A stretch of DNA of 29,644 nt from Planctomycetota bacterium (GCA_016872875.1 VGYW01000052.1:1-29644); one strand, 5' to 3'; shown: positions 6,801 through 15,358, counted from the stretch's first letter. The notes: a model not told the origin generated them from the sequence alone. Program-made: numbers and translations.

Positions 6801-9220
6801 CCGATACGCCGAGCATCACGAACATCGAGCTCGATGCAGCGCTGAGCATGGCCCAGACCAACGCCCGCCGCACACGCCTCCAGGCCCGCTACGGGATGGC
6901 CGACGATATGGTGCTCCGCTACAACGAACGGGCGGCGGGGCTGGCGGACCAGGCGCAACGGCTCGCCGCGGCGGGCAAAGTTGTGGACGCCAAACGCACC
7001 GCCTCCGAATCGCTCGCCTACAGCTCCAACATCCACCCGGTCATCCGCAAGAATGCCTCCGACGCGGTCTGGGGCATCCTCTTCTATCTTCTCCTGGCGA
7101 TCCCCTTCGCGCTCTTCCTCGAGAAGCTCCTCGTCGGGCACCCGGACCTCCGCTGGCAGGTCGCCGTCCAGGGCATCATCTTCGTGCTCTTCTTCCTGGC
7201 GTTGCGGGTGGTACACCCGGCCTGCCAGCTCGTGCGCAGCTCGTTCATGATCCTGCTCGGCTTCGTCACGTTCGCGCTCGCGGCACTGGTCACGGTGTTC
7301 CTCGCGGGTCGATTCAGGGAGAACGTGGCCGAGCTGAACCGCCGTCTCCAGGAGCGAGCGGAGGCCACCGACGTGTCGCGCGCGGGCGCGATGGCCACGG
7401 CCTTCGTCCTCGGCCTCTCGAACCTCCGCAAGCGCCCGGTCCGCACCGCACTCACCGTCGGCACCCTCATCCTCACGACCTTCGTGATGCTCGGCTTCGC
7501 TTCCATCGGCTCGGACGTGGTTGACGTGGAGTTCGCGCTCGGCAAGGCGCACTACACGGGCCTCCTCGTCCGCGACCGCGGGCTGCGGGACGTAGCCGAC
7601 GCCCTCGCGCCCCTCCGCGAGCTATACGGCGAGGACCACATCGTCGTCCAGCGCGACTGGGCGGGCAGCTTCGAGGTCCCCTGGGGCAGGGCGCCCGAGC
7701 TCGCTGAGTTCACGGTGGCCTCCGTGGCCGGCGGCAAGACCCTCGAGGCCAAGGCCAACGCCTTCCTCGGCCTCAGCCAGCAGGAGCCCGAGCTCACGCC
7801 CGTCAAAGCGGCGTTCCAGACCATCGTCCGCTGGTTCAACTCGAACAGCGAGCTGGCCTGCTTCCTGCCGCGCGCGATGGCCGACAGGCTCCAGGTCAGC
7901 GACGAGGCGGTGAAGGCGGGCGCGGCCTCCGTGAGCATCGGGGGACGCCAATATGCCGTCCTGGGCATCTTCGACGGGCAGCGCCTGGATGGGGTGACGG
8001 ACCTCGACGGCGAGCCGCTGCTGCCGATGGACATCACGGCGGTCCGCACGCCGGCCCAGGGGGGCGGGGGGGCCTACAGCGAGGAGGCGACCGAGACCCC
8101 CGAGCGCGTGCCCCGCCTCGCCGCCGACCGCGTCGTCATCTTCCCCGTCGAGGCGCTGCCCTCCCGTGCCCTCACCGCCTCGGTCGCCGTGGCGCTCCGT
8201 GGCCTCGACTACCGAGCCGCCCGCGAGGCGATCACGACCCACCTGGAGCGCTCGGCCGAGCCGACCTACTACGGCCTCGACGGCGTGGCCTTCTACGGCG
8301 GCAAGTTCAGGATGCAGTCGCTCGAGGGCGTCCTCGAGCTCCTCCTGCCCATCCTCATCGCGGCGCTCACGGTGCTCAACACCATGCGGGGAAGCGTCTA
8401 CGAGCGGCGGGGCGAGCTCTACGTCTTCAACGCGGTCGGCCTCTCGCCGAACCACATCCGCTCGCTCTTCCTCGCCGAGGCGAGCGTCTACGCCGTCGTG
8501 GGCGCCGTGGGCGGCTACCTCCTCGCCCAGGGCGCGAGCACCGCGCTCAAGGCGGCGGGCCTGACCGCCGGCCTCACGATGAACTACTCGTCGCTCGCAA
8601 GCGTCCTCGTCAGCGTCGTCATCATCGCGGTCGTCCTGCTCTCCAGCCTCTATCCCGCGCGGCTGGCGGCGCGGCTCGCCGCCCCCGCCGAGACGATGAC
8701 CCGCCGCCGCGAGTCCGCCGAGGGCGACGCCCTGGAGCTCGACCTCCCCTTCACCTTCAACCGCCGCGACCGCGTTGCCATAGTGCCCTACTTCGTTGAC
8801 TGGTTCGAGAACTACGGGGAGGGCTCGGCGGGCGAGTTCTTCTGCTCCCCGCCCCTCTGCGGCATCCGGGCCGAAGCGGACGGCTCCGCCGCGCCCTTCG
8901 TCGAGACAACCACCTGGCTCAAGCCCTACGACCTGGGCGTGAGCCAGACCGTGTCCCTCGTCGTCCGAGAAAAAGACTCCAGGAGTCTTTTTCCGGCGGA
9001 AAAGACTCCTGGAGTCTTTTTCTCCCGCGACAACGTGGCGACCGTGGTCATGGCCCGCAAGAGCGGCGACAAGGATTCTTGGGAGCGCTGCGCCCATGCC
9101 TTCATCGGCCTGCTGCGCAAGCGCTTCCTTACGTGGCGAGCCATTCCCGATGAAGAACGACAGAGGCTGCTCGAACGGGGAAGGCGACTGTTGGAAGGGC
9201 CAAGGACGCGTGATTCGTGA
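3854..9220 (+). CDS. Giant FtsX-like ABC permease with degenerate M28/PA-like extracytoplasmic domain
   Basis: This 1788-aa membrane protein starts with a signal anchor (about residues 5-26). A PA-like segment (about 150-225) and an M28-peptidase-like fold (about 240-330) follow. The M28 metal site is broken: His266-Asp267 remain, but the position of the usual GADDN motif reads GAQQACG (Q280, Q281) and the usual EE pair reads HGQ (H314, Q316). I therefore infer a non-catalytic, binding role. A carboxypeptidase-regulatory-like beta segment lies near 690-760. Three in-frame 24-aa repeats occupy 890-961. Membrane segments lie at about 1070-1175, then FtsX blocks at 1180-1220 and 1490-1625 (NTMRGSVYERRGELYVFNAV), then a ~160-aa soluble tail. 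The tail carries an in-frame palindrome pair (8967-9024). The likely partners are the two ATPases downstream. ATG 3854 has only a weak purine-rich leader (GAAGACGAAGAAC). Confidence 0.82.
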   Translation: MKRFLANAVLLLALGALCLAALFAFNRLAAPQPCILPPSGVRPPGYRAISVAITEESLGQQLQMLCAEPSRFTGEQASWTGAAGNIVEGLRESGYAVVDQLFHVTVPGTSYAELYADWGGYLDDIGIYPLLPNWFRTATIPDGGLSGKVYRGEKGLAREFKDVDLRGNFVLLPIGTSWATVAGMGARAVLYYDDGKKLAGARWGDHVDASVNLPRFLVTGNAESLSGKTVTIKTRVEWNEEPVRNIVAILDVPNAEGEAIVVNAYHDAYSYAPDLAPGAQQACGIAALLSLARHLAREKAHLRRPVILVVTTGHGQGLAGVREFIAALGTREGRAEALHTATAAEARALAEMDLAKAAAFALGDERAQWAATTRQFEDAYWASKPPELRDYVTELLKGMLDMDLMSAVEGLTQARTCWVRDGLPVRGPGGKEAESFLRYNEARKQQLAAQAALSAPPWKLTSMWRDYLLSSELRPLLALSARKRADVLSRAHAKAESRAALARKLAPYQRLLFVGLDLTARSGRVGLVCGEPKQVPACMPADAEVAAQFLRAAEGLQKADPSTSYVKTKKGQPRFANLLRENDTKDLGFATEWYGAPSYFESLAALWAGYPAFSLVTLDDNREMLGTPFDTLENLLKPPASPDEEPPLRNLAVVTRLITAAVSQLARGHGRIVPLARGSDLTTIRGEVVAQVGDSLVPNHPMPGALVRFGPPLVWGRPTVVPPGVGTDWVVTADWRGRFELPCVWPTALSQDWWAEVDIDAAVVRPEDGEVTWTLSTPKSGEGAPYAVRRVRLAHYRKSQATAVVFRAAPVQLFPMADPATLRPYAGFDFIETKSLAPPQEFKVESAGGANVCFVPPDSRLFFTFKKGQRRNPSLMEIRAFALGATGPADTGQRPVPPTSQGIGGGTGVSPVKDTGQRPVPPTTPEKGGGTGVPPVKDTGQRPVPPTTPEKGGGTGVPPVKDTGQRPAPPSDQEIQGKGYLAADTPSITNIELDAALSMAQTNARRTRLQARYGMADDMVLRYNERAAGLADQAQRLAAAGKVVDAKRTASESLAYSSNIHPVIRKNASDAVWGILFYLLLAIPFALFLEKLLVGHPDLRWQVAVQGIIFVLFFLALRVVHPACQLVRSSFMILLGFVTFALAALVTVFLAGRFRENVAELNRRLQERAEATDVSRAGAMATAFVLGLSNLRKRPVRTALTVGTLILTTFVMLGFASIGSDVVDVEFALGKAHYTGLLVRDRGLRDVADALAPLRELYGEDHIVVQRDWAGSFEVPWGRAPELAEFTVASVAGGKTLEAKANAFLGLSQQEPELTPVKAAFQTIVRWFNSNSELACFLPRAMADRLQVSDEAVKAGAASVSIGGRQYAVLGIFDGQRLDGVTDLDGEPLLPMDITAVRTPAQGGGGAYSEEATETPERVPRLAADRVVIFPVEALPSRALTASVAVALRGLDYRAAREAITTHLERSAEPTYYGLDGVAFYGGKFRMQSLEGVLELLLPILIAALTVLNTMRGSVYERRGELYVFNAVGLSPNHIRSLFLAEASVYAVVGAVGGYLLAQGASTALKAAGLTAGLTMNYSSLASVLVSVVIIAVVLLSSLYPARLAARLAAPAETMTRRRESAEGDALELDLPFTFNRRDRVAIVPYFVDWFENYGEGSAGEFFCSPPLCGIRAEADGSAAPFVETTTWLKPYDLGVSQTVSLVVREKDSRSLFPAEKTPGVFFSRDNVATVVMARKSGDKDSWERCAHAFIGLLRKRFLTWRAIPDEERQRLLERGRRLLEGPRTRDS
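6521..6762. repeat. In-frame 72-bp tandem repeat inside the giant permease
   Basis: Three exact 72-bp periods start at 6521, 6593 and 6665, with a partial fourth from 6737. Each encodes a 24-residue unit of the type DTGQRPVPPT + TPEKGGGTGVPPVK. At DNA level each unit contains two short palindromes, CACAGGCC/GGCCTGTG and CACAGGCG/CGCCTGTG, and the GGTGGCAC/GTGCCACC blocks are inverted with respect to each other. This is a nucleic-acid repeat that happens to stay in frame, not an evolved protein domain. Confidence 0.9.
8967..9024. repeat. In-frame double palindrome near the permease 3' end
   Basis: Two palindromes, GAAAAAGACTCC-A-GGAGTC... (8969-8993) and AAAAGACTCC-T-GGAGTCTTTT (9000-9020), are joined by CCGGCGG. 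The whole 58-bp block is one inverted repeat apart from one extra T. It encodes about 20 residues of the soluble C-terminal tail without breaking the frame. The GACTC/GAGTC half-sites recall the palindromes at 675-1042, but the order is reversed. Confidence 0.85.
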
Positions 9221-9291
9221 CGCGTGACCCGTGATCAGAAAAGGCCAGATGGCTCTCTTCTCTGGTCACGGGTCACGCGTCACGAGTCACG
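9209..9291. repeat. Intergenic hairpin, GTGACGCGTGAC class, overlapping the permease stop codon
   Basis: The arm 9209-9239 pairs with 9261-9291 over about 31 positions with few mismatches (ACGCGTGACCCGTGA against TCACGGGTCACGCGT). The left arm contains the TGA stop codon at 9218-9220, so the element supplies the last few codons and the stop. A related element overlaps the stop at 13398. Confidence 0.88.
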
Positions 9292-9309
9292 CGACACGGA
9301 AGAAGCCCA

Positions 9310-11337
9310 GTGAGCGACGAAAGACCAGACCCGAAGCCCCCCAGCCCTGTCATTGACAAGGAGCTGGAGGAGTACCGCAACCTGCTCGAGGTCCCCGCCA
9401 GCTTCGGCTCGGGCTTCACGTGGAGCACGGTGGCCGGCGCGCTCTTCTGCGGCCTGCTGATGTTCCCGGGGGCCATCTACCTCGGCCTGCTCTCAGGCGT
9501 CGGGATGAACGTGGCGGCCACGTGGGTGACAGTTATCGTCTTCTCGGAGCTAGCCCGGCGGGCGCTCCGGGCGATGACCCGCGAGGAGATGGTGCTCCTG
9601 CTGATGGTGGCGAGCGCGATGATCGGCGGGAGCGCCCTCATCCCCGGCGGGCCGTTCGGCCAGCTCATCTGGCGCCAGTTCCTCGTGCGGTCCGAGGCGG
9701 TGACGGATGCCGGCCTCTACGGCCGCTTCCCGTCGTGGTTCGCGCCCCAGCCCGAATCGCCGGCGCTGGTGAACCGCACGTTCCTGCACTCCGACTGGGC
9801 GGTGCCCATCGCGCTCCTCGTCTTCATGACCGCCATCGGCTTCGTCCAGCAGTTCACCCTCGGCTACGCGCTCTTCCGCCTCTGCTCGGACGTCGAGCGG
9901 CTGCCCTTCCCGATGGCGCCCGTGGGCGCGCAGGGCGTCATGGCCCTCTGCGAGGGCGAGAAGGGCGAGCGAACCTGGCGCTGGACCACCTTCTCCCTCG
10001 GCGCGATGCTCGGCTTGGCCTTCGGCGTCGTCCAGGTCGGCGTCCCCGCCGTGTCCAACGCCTTCCTCCGCAAGCCCATCGTCATCCTGCCCATCCCCTG
10101 GTTCGACCTCACGCGGGTCACGGAGGGCATCCTGCCCGCCACGCCCACGGGGATCATCATTGACCTGGGGCTCATCCTCACCGGCTTCGTCATCCCCTTC
10201 TGGGCGGTCGTCGGCTCCGCGCTCTCCGTGGTGCTGACTTTCGTCCTCAACCCGCTCCTACATCGTGCCGGGGTGCTGGCCTCGTGGAAGCCGGGCATGG
10301 ACACTGTGAACACGCAGATCTGCAACTCGATGGACTTCTACTTCAGCGCGGGGATCGGGATGGCGCTGGGCGTGGCTGCGGTGAGCGTGTTCCAGACCGT
10401 CCGGCAGCTCCGCACATCGCTGCGGGAGCTGCGCGCGCGGCGGCGGGAGGGCGCGGGCGGCTCGCTGTGGGCCACGCCGCCAGGGCGAGGCGACTGGTCG
10501 CTCCGCCTGTGCATCGTCGGCTACGCCCTCGCGGCGGGAGCCGTCGTGGTCGCCTGCAAGCTCCTCGTGCCGGGCTTTCCGCTGTTCTTCCTCGTCCTGT
10601 TCGCATTCGTCTACACGCCGCTGACCTCGTATCTGAACGCGCGGATTTCGGGCATCGCGGGGCTGCACATAGACATCCCATTCGTCCGCGAGGCGTTCAT
10701 CTTGCTCTCGGGCGCGCGGGGCGTGGCGCCCTGGATCGCGCCCATCCCCATCGAGAACTACGGCGGCATGGCCCAGAGCCTCCGCACCCTCGAGCTCACG
10801 GGCACTAAGCTCACCGGCCAGGTGAAGGCTTGGCTCCTCACCACCCCGCTCATCTTCGTCCTCTCGTTCGTCTTCTGGAGCTTCCTGTGGGCAGACTCGC
10901 GCATCCCCTCCGAGCTGTATCCCTACGCGCAGAAGATGTGGGACCTCAATGCCAGGAGCACGATGATCCTCTGGACAGCGACGACGGGCGAGCCGGGCGC
11001 CGTGACGCTCTTCGAGCGGTCGTTCCACCCCGAGTTTCTTGGGGCGGGCTTCGGCTTCGCGGTGGTGCTGTTCGCGGCGCTCTCCGCGTTCGGGCTGCCC
11101 ACGATGCTCATCTACGGCTTGGCGCGGGGCCTGGGCGCCATGCCGCACGGACTCCTCCTGGAGCTCAGCGGCGCGCTCATCGCGCGCTACTACCTCCACA
11201 AGCGGTTCGGCCGCAAGCCGTTCCTCCTCGCGGCGCCCATCCTGTTGGCCGGCTACCTCGTGGGCACCGGCCTCGCCGGCATGGCCAGCGTGGCCATCTG
11301 CCTCATCACCTCGGCCATCTCCATGGCCCCGTTCTGA
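9310..11337 (+). CDS. OPT-like polytopic membrane protein (second copy)
   Basis: This 675-aa integral membrane protein has about twelve or more hydrophobic segments, starting near residue 40 after a charged, proline-rich cytosolic head. Like the protein at 1180 it looks like an oligopeptide-transporter-superfamily relative. The sequence GLHIDIPFVREAFILLSGA and a charged loop near residues 360-395 (TVRQLRTSLRELRARRREG) are notable. It lacks the ~230-residue soluble insertion of its paralogue. The start is GTG at 9310, with GGAAGAAG about 6 bases upstream; no ATG fits as well. The substrate is unknown. Its place between two FtsX permeases suggests that the secondary and ABC-type components work together, but that is inference. 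Confidence 0.78.
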   Translation: MSDERPDPKPPSPVIDKELEEYRNLLEVPASFGSGFTWSTVAGALFCGLLMFPGAIYLGLLSGVGMNVAATWVTVIVFSELARRALRAMTREEMVLLLMVASAMIGGSALIPGGPFGQLIWRQFLVRSEAVTDAGLYGRFPSWFAPQPESPALVNRTFLHSDWAVPIALLVFMTAIGFVQQFTLGYALFRLCSDVERLPFPMAPVGAQGVMALCEGEKGERTWRWTTFSLGAMLGLAFGVVQVGVPAVSNAFLRKPIVILPIPWFDLTRVTEGILPATPTGIIIDLGLILTGFVIPFWAVVGSALSVVLTFVLNPLLHRAGVLASWKPGMDTVNTQICNSMDFYFSAGIGMALGVAAVSVFQTVRQLRTSLRELRARRREGAGGSLWATPPGRGDWSLRLCIVGYALAAGAVVVACKLLVPGFPLFFLVLFAFVYTPLTSYLNARISGIAGLHIDIPFVREAFILLSGARGVAPWIAPIPIENYGGMAQSLRTLELTGTKLTGQVKAWLLTTPLIFVLSFVFWSFLWADSRIPSELYPYAQKMWDLNARSTMILWTATTGEPGAVTLFERSFHPEFLGAGFGFAVVLFAALSAFGLPTMLIYGLARGLGAMPHGLLLELSGALIARYYLHKRFGRKPFLLAAPILLAGYLVGTGLAGMASVAICLITSAISMAPF

Positions 11338-11350
11338 GGGAGGATTGGGA

Positions 11351-11597
11351 TAAGGAAGGCAGGAATGCAGGAAAGGAGAAGAAAGGCGGCGAGAGCGAAG
11401 CCAGCCGGCTTGGCCGGTCTTCTCTCTTTTCCTGCCTTCCTGCATTCCTTATAGGTCCTCTTGACCATGCCAAAACAAACCATTCGATAAGGAAGGCAGG
11501 AATGCAGGAAAGGAAAAGAAACGCAGCGAGAGCGAAGCCACCCGGTCCGGCCGCTGTTCTTTCTTCTCCTGCCTTCCTGCATTCCTTATAGGTCCTC
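11351..11597. repeat. Tandem pair of hairpin elements, exact 137-bp period
   Basis: Two copies (from 11351 and from 11488) each begin TAAGGAAGGCAGGAATGCAGG and end TGCATTCCTTATAGGTCCTC. GGAATGCAGGAA pairs with TTCCTGCATTCC in each, giving a long hairpin with a loop rich in GCGAGAGCGAAGCC. Matching landmarks are exactly 137 bp apart. The second copy runs up to the start of the next gene, so its right arm occupies that gene's ribosome-binding region. Confidence 0.88.
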
Positions 11598-11603
11598 TTG
11601 TCT

Positions 11604-12578
11604 ATGCCAGAGCAAACCACTCTCTCAAGCTCCGAGGTCCAGGATCAGGTCACGCTTCCTCTGCGCGTCGCCTTCGGCATCTGTCTGCGCGGCATCCGCA
11701 CGCGGCTGGGGCGGTCGGCCATCACGCTCTTCGGCGTGGGGCTGGGCATCGCGTTCCTGATGGCCGTGCTCTCCGGCTTCCACATCCAGCGGGCGATGAG
11801 CGCGCACGCGGCACTCGCGCGCGACGCCGACCGCCGCGTCGCCATGCTCCGCGGTGAGGCGGGCGCGCTCAAGGGCAGGGCATTCCTCGTCCTGGCGCGC
11901 GGGCCGAGCGAGGCGGACGCCGCCTTCCTCCGCGCCCTGGCCGCCCAGGGAGCCGTGCTGGACTCGGGCTCCAAGCCCAGCGGCTGCCTCGTCCTCGGCG
12001 GCAGCGGCCCCGAGGCGCCCATGCCCTCCGGCGTGCCCATCTTCGCCTTCGACAGCCAGGTTGCCGAGGCGGCAAAGGCCCTGGCCGCCGAGGGACAGGT
12101 CGTGAAACACCTCGGCATCGAGCTCCGGCCCGACGAGGTAGCCCGCGCTCAGGCGCGCGAGCGCCAGGCCAGGTATCGCACGGCCTGGATCGCTGGCGTC
12201 GCGCTCCTCATCACCGTCGGCTGCATCGCCAACGCCATGCTCATGTCGGTCACGGAGCGTTTCCGCGAGATCGGCACGATGAAGTGCCTCGGCGCTCTCT
12301 CCGGCTTCGTCGTCAAGCTCTTCCTCATCGAGAGCCTTCTCCTCGGCCTCGTGGGGGCGGCGCTGGGCTGCGCGGTCGGCGTCGTGGTGCCGCTTGCGGC
12401 CTACAGCTACACGTTCGGCCTTGTCAGAGTGTTCGCGGCGGCGAGCTTCGCCATGCTCGGCCTCTATGCCCTGTTGTGCATGGCGGCGGGCGTGGGCCTC
12501 GCTATCGTGGCGGCCATCTACCCCGCAAGGGTGGCGGCGAAGATGGTGCCGGCGTCGGCGCTGGCGTCGCATGTGTGA
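11604..12578 (+). CDS. FtsX/MacB-type ABC transporter permease
   Basis: This 324-aa protein has the MacB/LolC-type permease layout. One membrane segment lies near residues 30-50 (SAITLFGVGLGIAFLMAVLS), followed by a ~140-residue extracytoplasmic domain. Three membrane segments lie near 195-215, 245-275 and 285-315. The FtsX signature region reads NAMLMSVTERFREIGTMKCL, and the chain ends YPARVAAKMVPASAL as usual for the family. The extracytoplasmic domain is short. ATG 11604 is chosen; TTG at 11598 is an in-frame alternative. No clear ribosome binding site is visible because the repeat element at 11488-11597 fills the leader. The two ATPases follow after 40 bp. Confidence 0.9.
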   Translation: MPEQTTLSSSEVQDQVTLPLRVAFGICLRGIRTRLGRSAITLFGVGLGIAFLMAVLSGFHIQRAMSAHAALARDADRRVAMLRGEAGALKGRAFLVLARGPSEADAAFLRALAAQGAVLDSGSKPSGCLVLGGSGPEAPMPSGVPIFAFDSQVAEAAKALAAEGQVVKHLGIELRPDEVARAQARERQARYRTAWIAGVALLITVGCIANAMLMSVTERFREIGTMKCLGALSGFVVKLFLIESLLLGLVGAALGCAVGVVVPLAAYSYTFGLVRVFAAASFAMLGLYALLCMAAGVGLAIVAAIYPARVAAKMVPASALASHV

Positions 12579-12618
12579 GGGTGGGCCGACGAGAGTTTCG
12601 ACGACGAGGACGAGGACG

Positions 12619-13394
<776 letters not shown>

Positions 13395-13398
<4 letters not shown>

Positions 13399-13477
13399 CC
13401 CGTGACGCGTGACTCGTGACCAGAGAAGAGCAGAGGTTGCCTGTTCTCTTTTCACGCGTCACGGGTCACGCGTCACG
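13395..13477. repeat. Intergenic hairpin, GTGACGCGTGAC class (second member)
   Basis: The arm 13401-13426 (CGTGACGCGTGACTCGTGAC...) pairs with 13444-13477 (...TCACGCGTCACGGGTCACG). The element begins at the TGA stop codon of the preceding ATPase. The sequence class is the same as at 9209-9291. A short remnant (TGACCCGTGG) follows the next stop codon at 14251. Confidence 0.85.
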
Positions 13478-13494
13478 CAGCGTTGATCGAGGGT

Positions 13495-14253
13495 ATGGCG
13501 GTCCAGATGCCGAGACCGAGTGATGTCATCATCAGTGCCCGCGGCGTTCGCCGCATCTACCGCCTCGAAGGCGAAGAGGTCCATGCCCTCCGCGGCGTTG
13601 ACCTCGACATCTTCCGCGGCGAGTACCTCTCCATCATGGGGCCGTCGGGCAGCGGGAAGAGCACGCTCTTCAACATGATCGGCGGACTCGACCGCCCGAC
13701 GACGGGGGAGATTCTGCTCGACGGCAAAGACATCGCGGCGCTCTCCGAGCGCAAGCTCGCCTGGCTCCGCTGCAACCGCATCGGCTACGTCTTCCAGACC
13801 TTCAACCTGCTCCCCACGCTGAGCGCGCTGGAGAACGTGCGGCTGCCCCTGATCTTCGCCGGCGTTGCCCTCGATCAGGCCGACCGCCGCGCAGCGGCCA
13901 CCCTCGAACGCGTCGGCCTCGCCCACCGCCTCCACCACCGCCCCGACGAGCTCTCCGGCGGACAGCAGCAGCGCGTCGCCTGCGCCCGCGCCCTCGTCAA
14001 CAACCCCGCCGTCGTGCTGGCCGACGAGCCGACCGGCAACCTCGACCTCAAGACGGGGGAGGAAATCCTGGCCCTCCTCCGCGCCCTCCAGCGTGAGCGC
14101 GGCACCACCGTCGTCTGTGCCACCCACGACATGAAGATGCTGGCCGCCTCCGACCGCGTGGTGTGGATACGCGACGGCCGCATCGAGCGCATCGCCCCCC
14201 GCGCCGAACTCGACATCACCGTCGGCACGATGGACGGCAAGACCATCGTGTGA
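13495..14253 (+). CDS. ABC transporter ATP-binding protein, MacB/LolD type (copy 2)
   Basis: This 252-aa ATPase is the sister of the one before it. Walker A is GPSGSGKST (from 49), the signature is LSGGQQQR (from 153), Walker B is VVLADEPTG (D177, E178), and the switch histidine lies in ATHDMKML. Long stretches are identical to copy 1, such as GPSGSGKSTLFNMIGGLD and ADEPTGNLDLKTGEEI. Differences concentrate in the helical domain that contacts the permease (residues about 85-140), which fits each ATPase serving a different permease or the two forming a heterodimer. ATG 13495 follows GAGGG at short distance; TTG 13483 and ATG 13507 are in-frame alternatives. It is the last gene of the plus-strand series. 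Confidence 0.93.
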   Translation: MAVQMPRPSDVIISARGVRRIYRLEGEEVHALRGVDLDIFRGEYLSIMGPSGSGKSTLFNMIGGLDRPTTGEILLDGKDIAALSERKLAWLRCNRIGYVFQTFNLLPTLSALENVRLPLIFAGVALDQADRRAAATLERVGLAHRLHHRPDELSGGQQQRVACARALVNNPAVVLADEPTGNLDLKTGEEILALLRALQRERGTTVVCATHDMKMLAASDRVVWIRDGRIERIAPRAELDITVGTMDGKTIV

Positions 14254-14366
14254 CCCGTGGCAAGACCGGCGCTGCCGGCCCATCGCTCCGCACGCCATTC
14301 GCATCGAGCCGCCGCACTCCGACAGGCTGTCGCACTACATCGGCCACTTGGCGCTACAGGAATCGG
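14254..14366. other. Short convergent intergenic spacer
   Basis: The plus-strand ATPase and the minus-strand ribokinase converge on this 113-bp spacer. It begins with a remnant of the GTGACCCGTG repeat at the stop codon. I see no strong terminator hairpin with a T-run on either strand, only short inverted bits such as CCGGCGCTGCCGG and GACAGGCTGTC. Confidence 0.5.
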
Positions 14367-15329
14367 TCAGCGCGTCACGGCGAGGCGGAGGATTTCGGGG
14401 CGGGCGGGCATGGAGGGCTGGGCGCCCTTGCGGGTGACGGAGATGGCGGCGGCGGCATTCGCCAGGTTCAGGGCCGCGTCGAGCGTCCGGCCCTCGGCGA
14501 TGAAGGTGGCAAAGGTGCCCACGAAGGCATCGCCCGCGCCCACGGCGTCAACGGCCTTGACCTTGTGGCCGGGGATGAGCTTGGGGTGGGGCGTGCCGTC
14601 GAGGAGGGCGGCGCCCTGCTTGCCGCGGGTGAGGATGACGCGGCGGACGCCGGCGTCGAGGAGGCCGCGGGCCGCGGTGTAGCCACAGCCGTCCCGGTTG
14701 CGGCCGGCAAGCGGGACGCTTGCCGCTACAGGGCTGCCCGCTATGGCTTCCATTTCGGTTTCGTTGAGGACGAGATAGTCAATCTGCCGCAGGAGCGGCT
14801 TGGGCAGGGGCTTGCGGGGCGCGGGGGCGGGGTTGAGGATGACCGGCACACCGCTGCGATGGGCGATGGCCACGGCACGGCGGACGGCAGGAAGGGGGAC
14901 TTCGAGCTGGAGAACGAGCGCGTCGGCGCGGGCGATGGCGCGGGCCGCGCGGGCCACGTCGGCCGGCGTGAGCCGCATGTTGGCGCCCAGGGCGACGGAG
15001 ATGAGGTTCTCGCCGTCCTCGGCGACGAGGATGAGTGCGATGCCGGAGGGGGTCTTGGGGTCGCGGGAGACCCAGCGGCAGTCAATCCCCTCGCGCTGGA
15101 AGCCGGCGATGGCCTGGTCGCCGAACACGTCGGTGCCGAGCCTTGCGACGAAGGTGACGCGGGCGCCGGCCCTGGCGGCGGCGACGGCCTGGTTGGCGCC
15201 CTTGCCGCCGGCGGCCATATAGAACTGCCCCGCGACGACCGACTCGCCCGGCCGCGGCAGGCGCGGCGAGCGGATGACCATGTCGGTGTTCGAGCTGCCT
15301 ACGACGACGACGCGCGGCTTGTCGGGCAT
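14367..15329 (-). CDS. rbsK: Ribokinase (PfkB family) with an in-frame repeat insertion
   Basis: This 320-aa enzyme would phosphorylate D-ribose at O5 with ATP in the cytoplasm. The N-terminal GSSNTDMVIR and GGKGANQA motifs bind the sugar. LNETEME lies mid-protein, and the DAVGAGDAF motif near the C-terminus contains the catalytic aspartate. Just after the NETE motif about 17 residues (ASVPLAGRNRDGCGYT) are encoded by a dispersed repeat (14679-14729) that has no counterpart in ordinary ribokinases, where a short variable loop sits. AGGGAG about 8 bases upstream supports ATG at 15329. PfkB relatives with other sugar specificities remain possible. No ribose transporter is nearby. Confidence 0.92.
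   Translation of the reverse strand: MPDKPRVVVVGSSNTDMVIRSPRLPRPGESVVAGQFYMAAGGKGANQAVAAARAGARVTFVARLGTDVFGDQAIAGFQREGIDCRWVSRDPKTPSGIALILVAEDGENLISVALGANMRLTPADVARAARAIARADALVLQLEVPLPAVRRAVAIAHRSGVPVILNPAPAPRKPLPKPLLRQIDYLVLNETEMEAIAGSPVAASVPLAGRNRDGCGYTAARGLLDAGVRRVILTRGKQGAALLDGTPHPKLIPGHKVKAVDAVGAGDAFVGTFATFIAEGRTLDAALNLANAAAAISVTRKGAQPSMPARPEILRLAVTR
14679..14729. repeat. Dispersed repeat, copy 2, inside ribokinase
   Basis: A 51-bp segment starts GTAGCCACAGCCGTCCCGG and ends GCCGCTAC, similar to 547-598 in the non-coding upstream region. It contains GTCCCG/CGGGAC and GGCAAGC/GCTTGCC inverted halves. Its length is a multiple of three and it reads open in the ribokinase frame. Confidence 0.8.
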
Positions 15330-15358
15330 CGGGGTTCTCCCTCAGGAAACAGAAGGAA

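Noticed and set aside
4898..7552. An 884-codon open frame on the minus strand
   Set aside because: It is antisense to the giant permease; the repeat region yields RRDACATALLWG-like text, which is a reverse reading of the 72-bp repeat.
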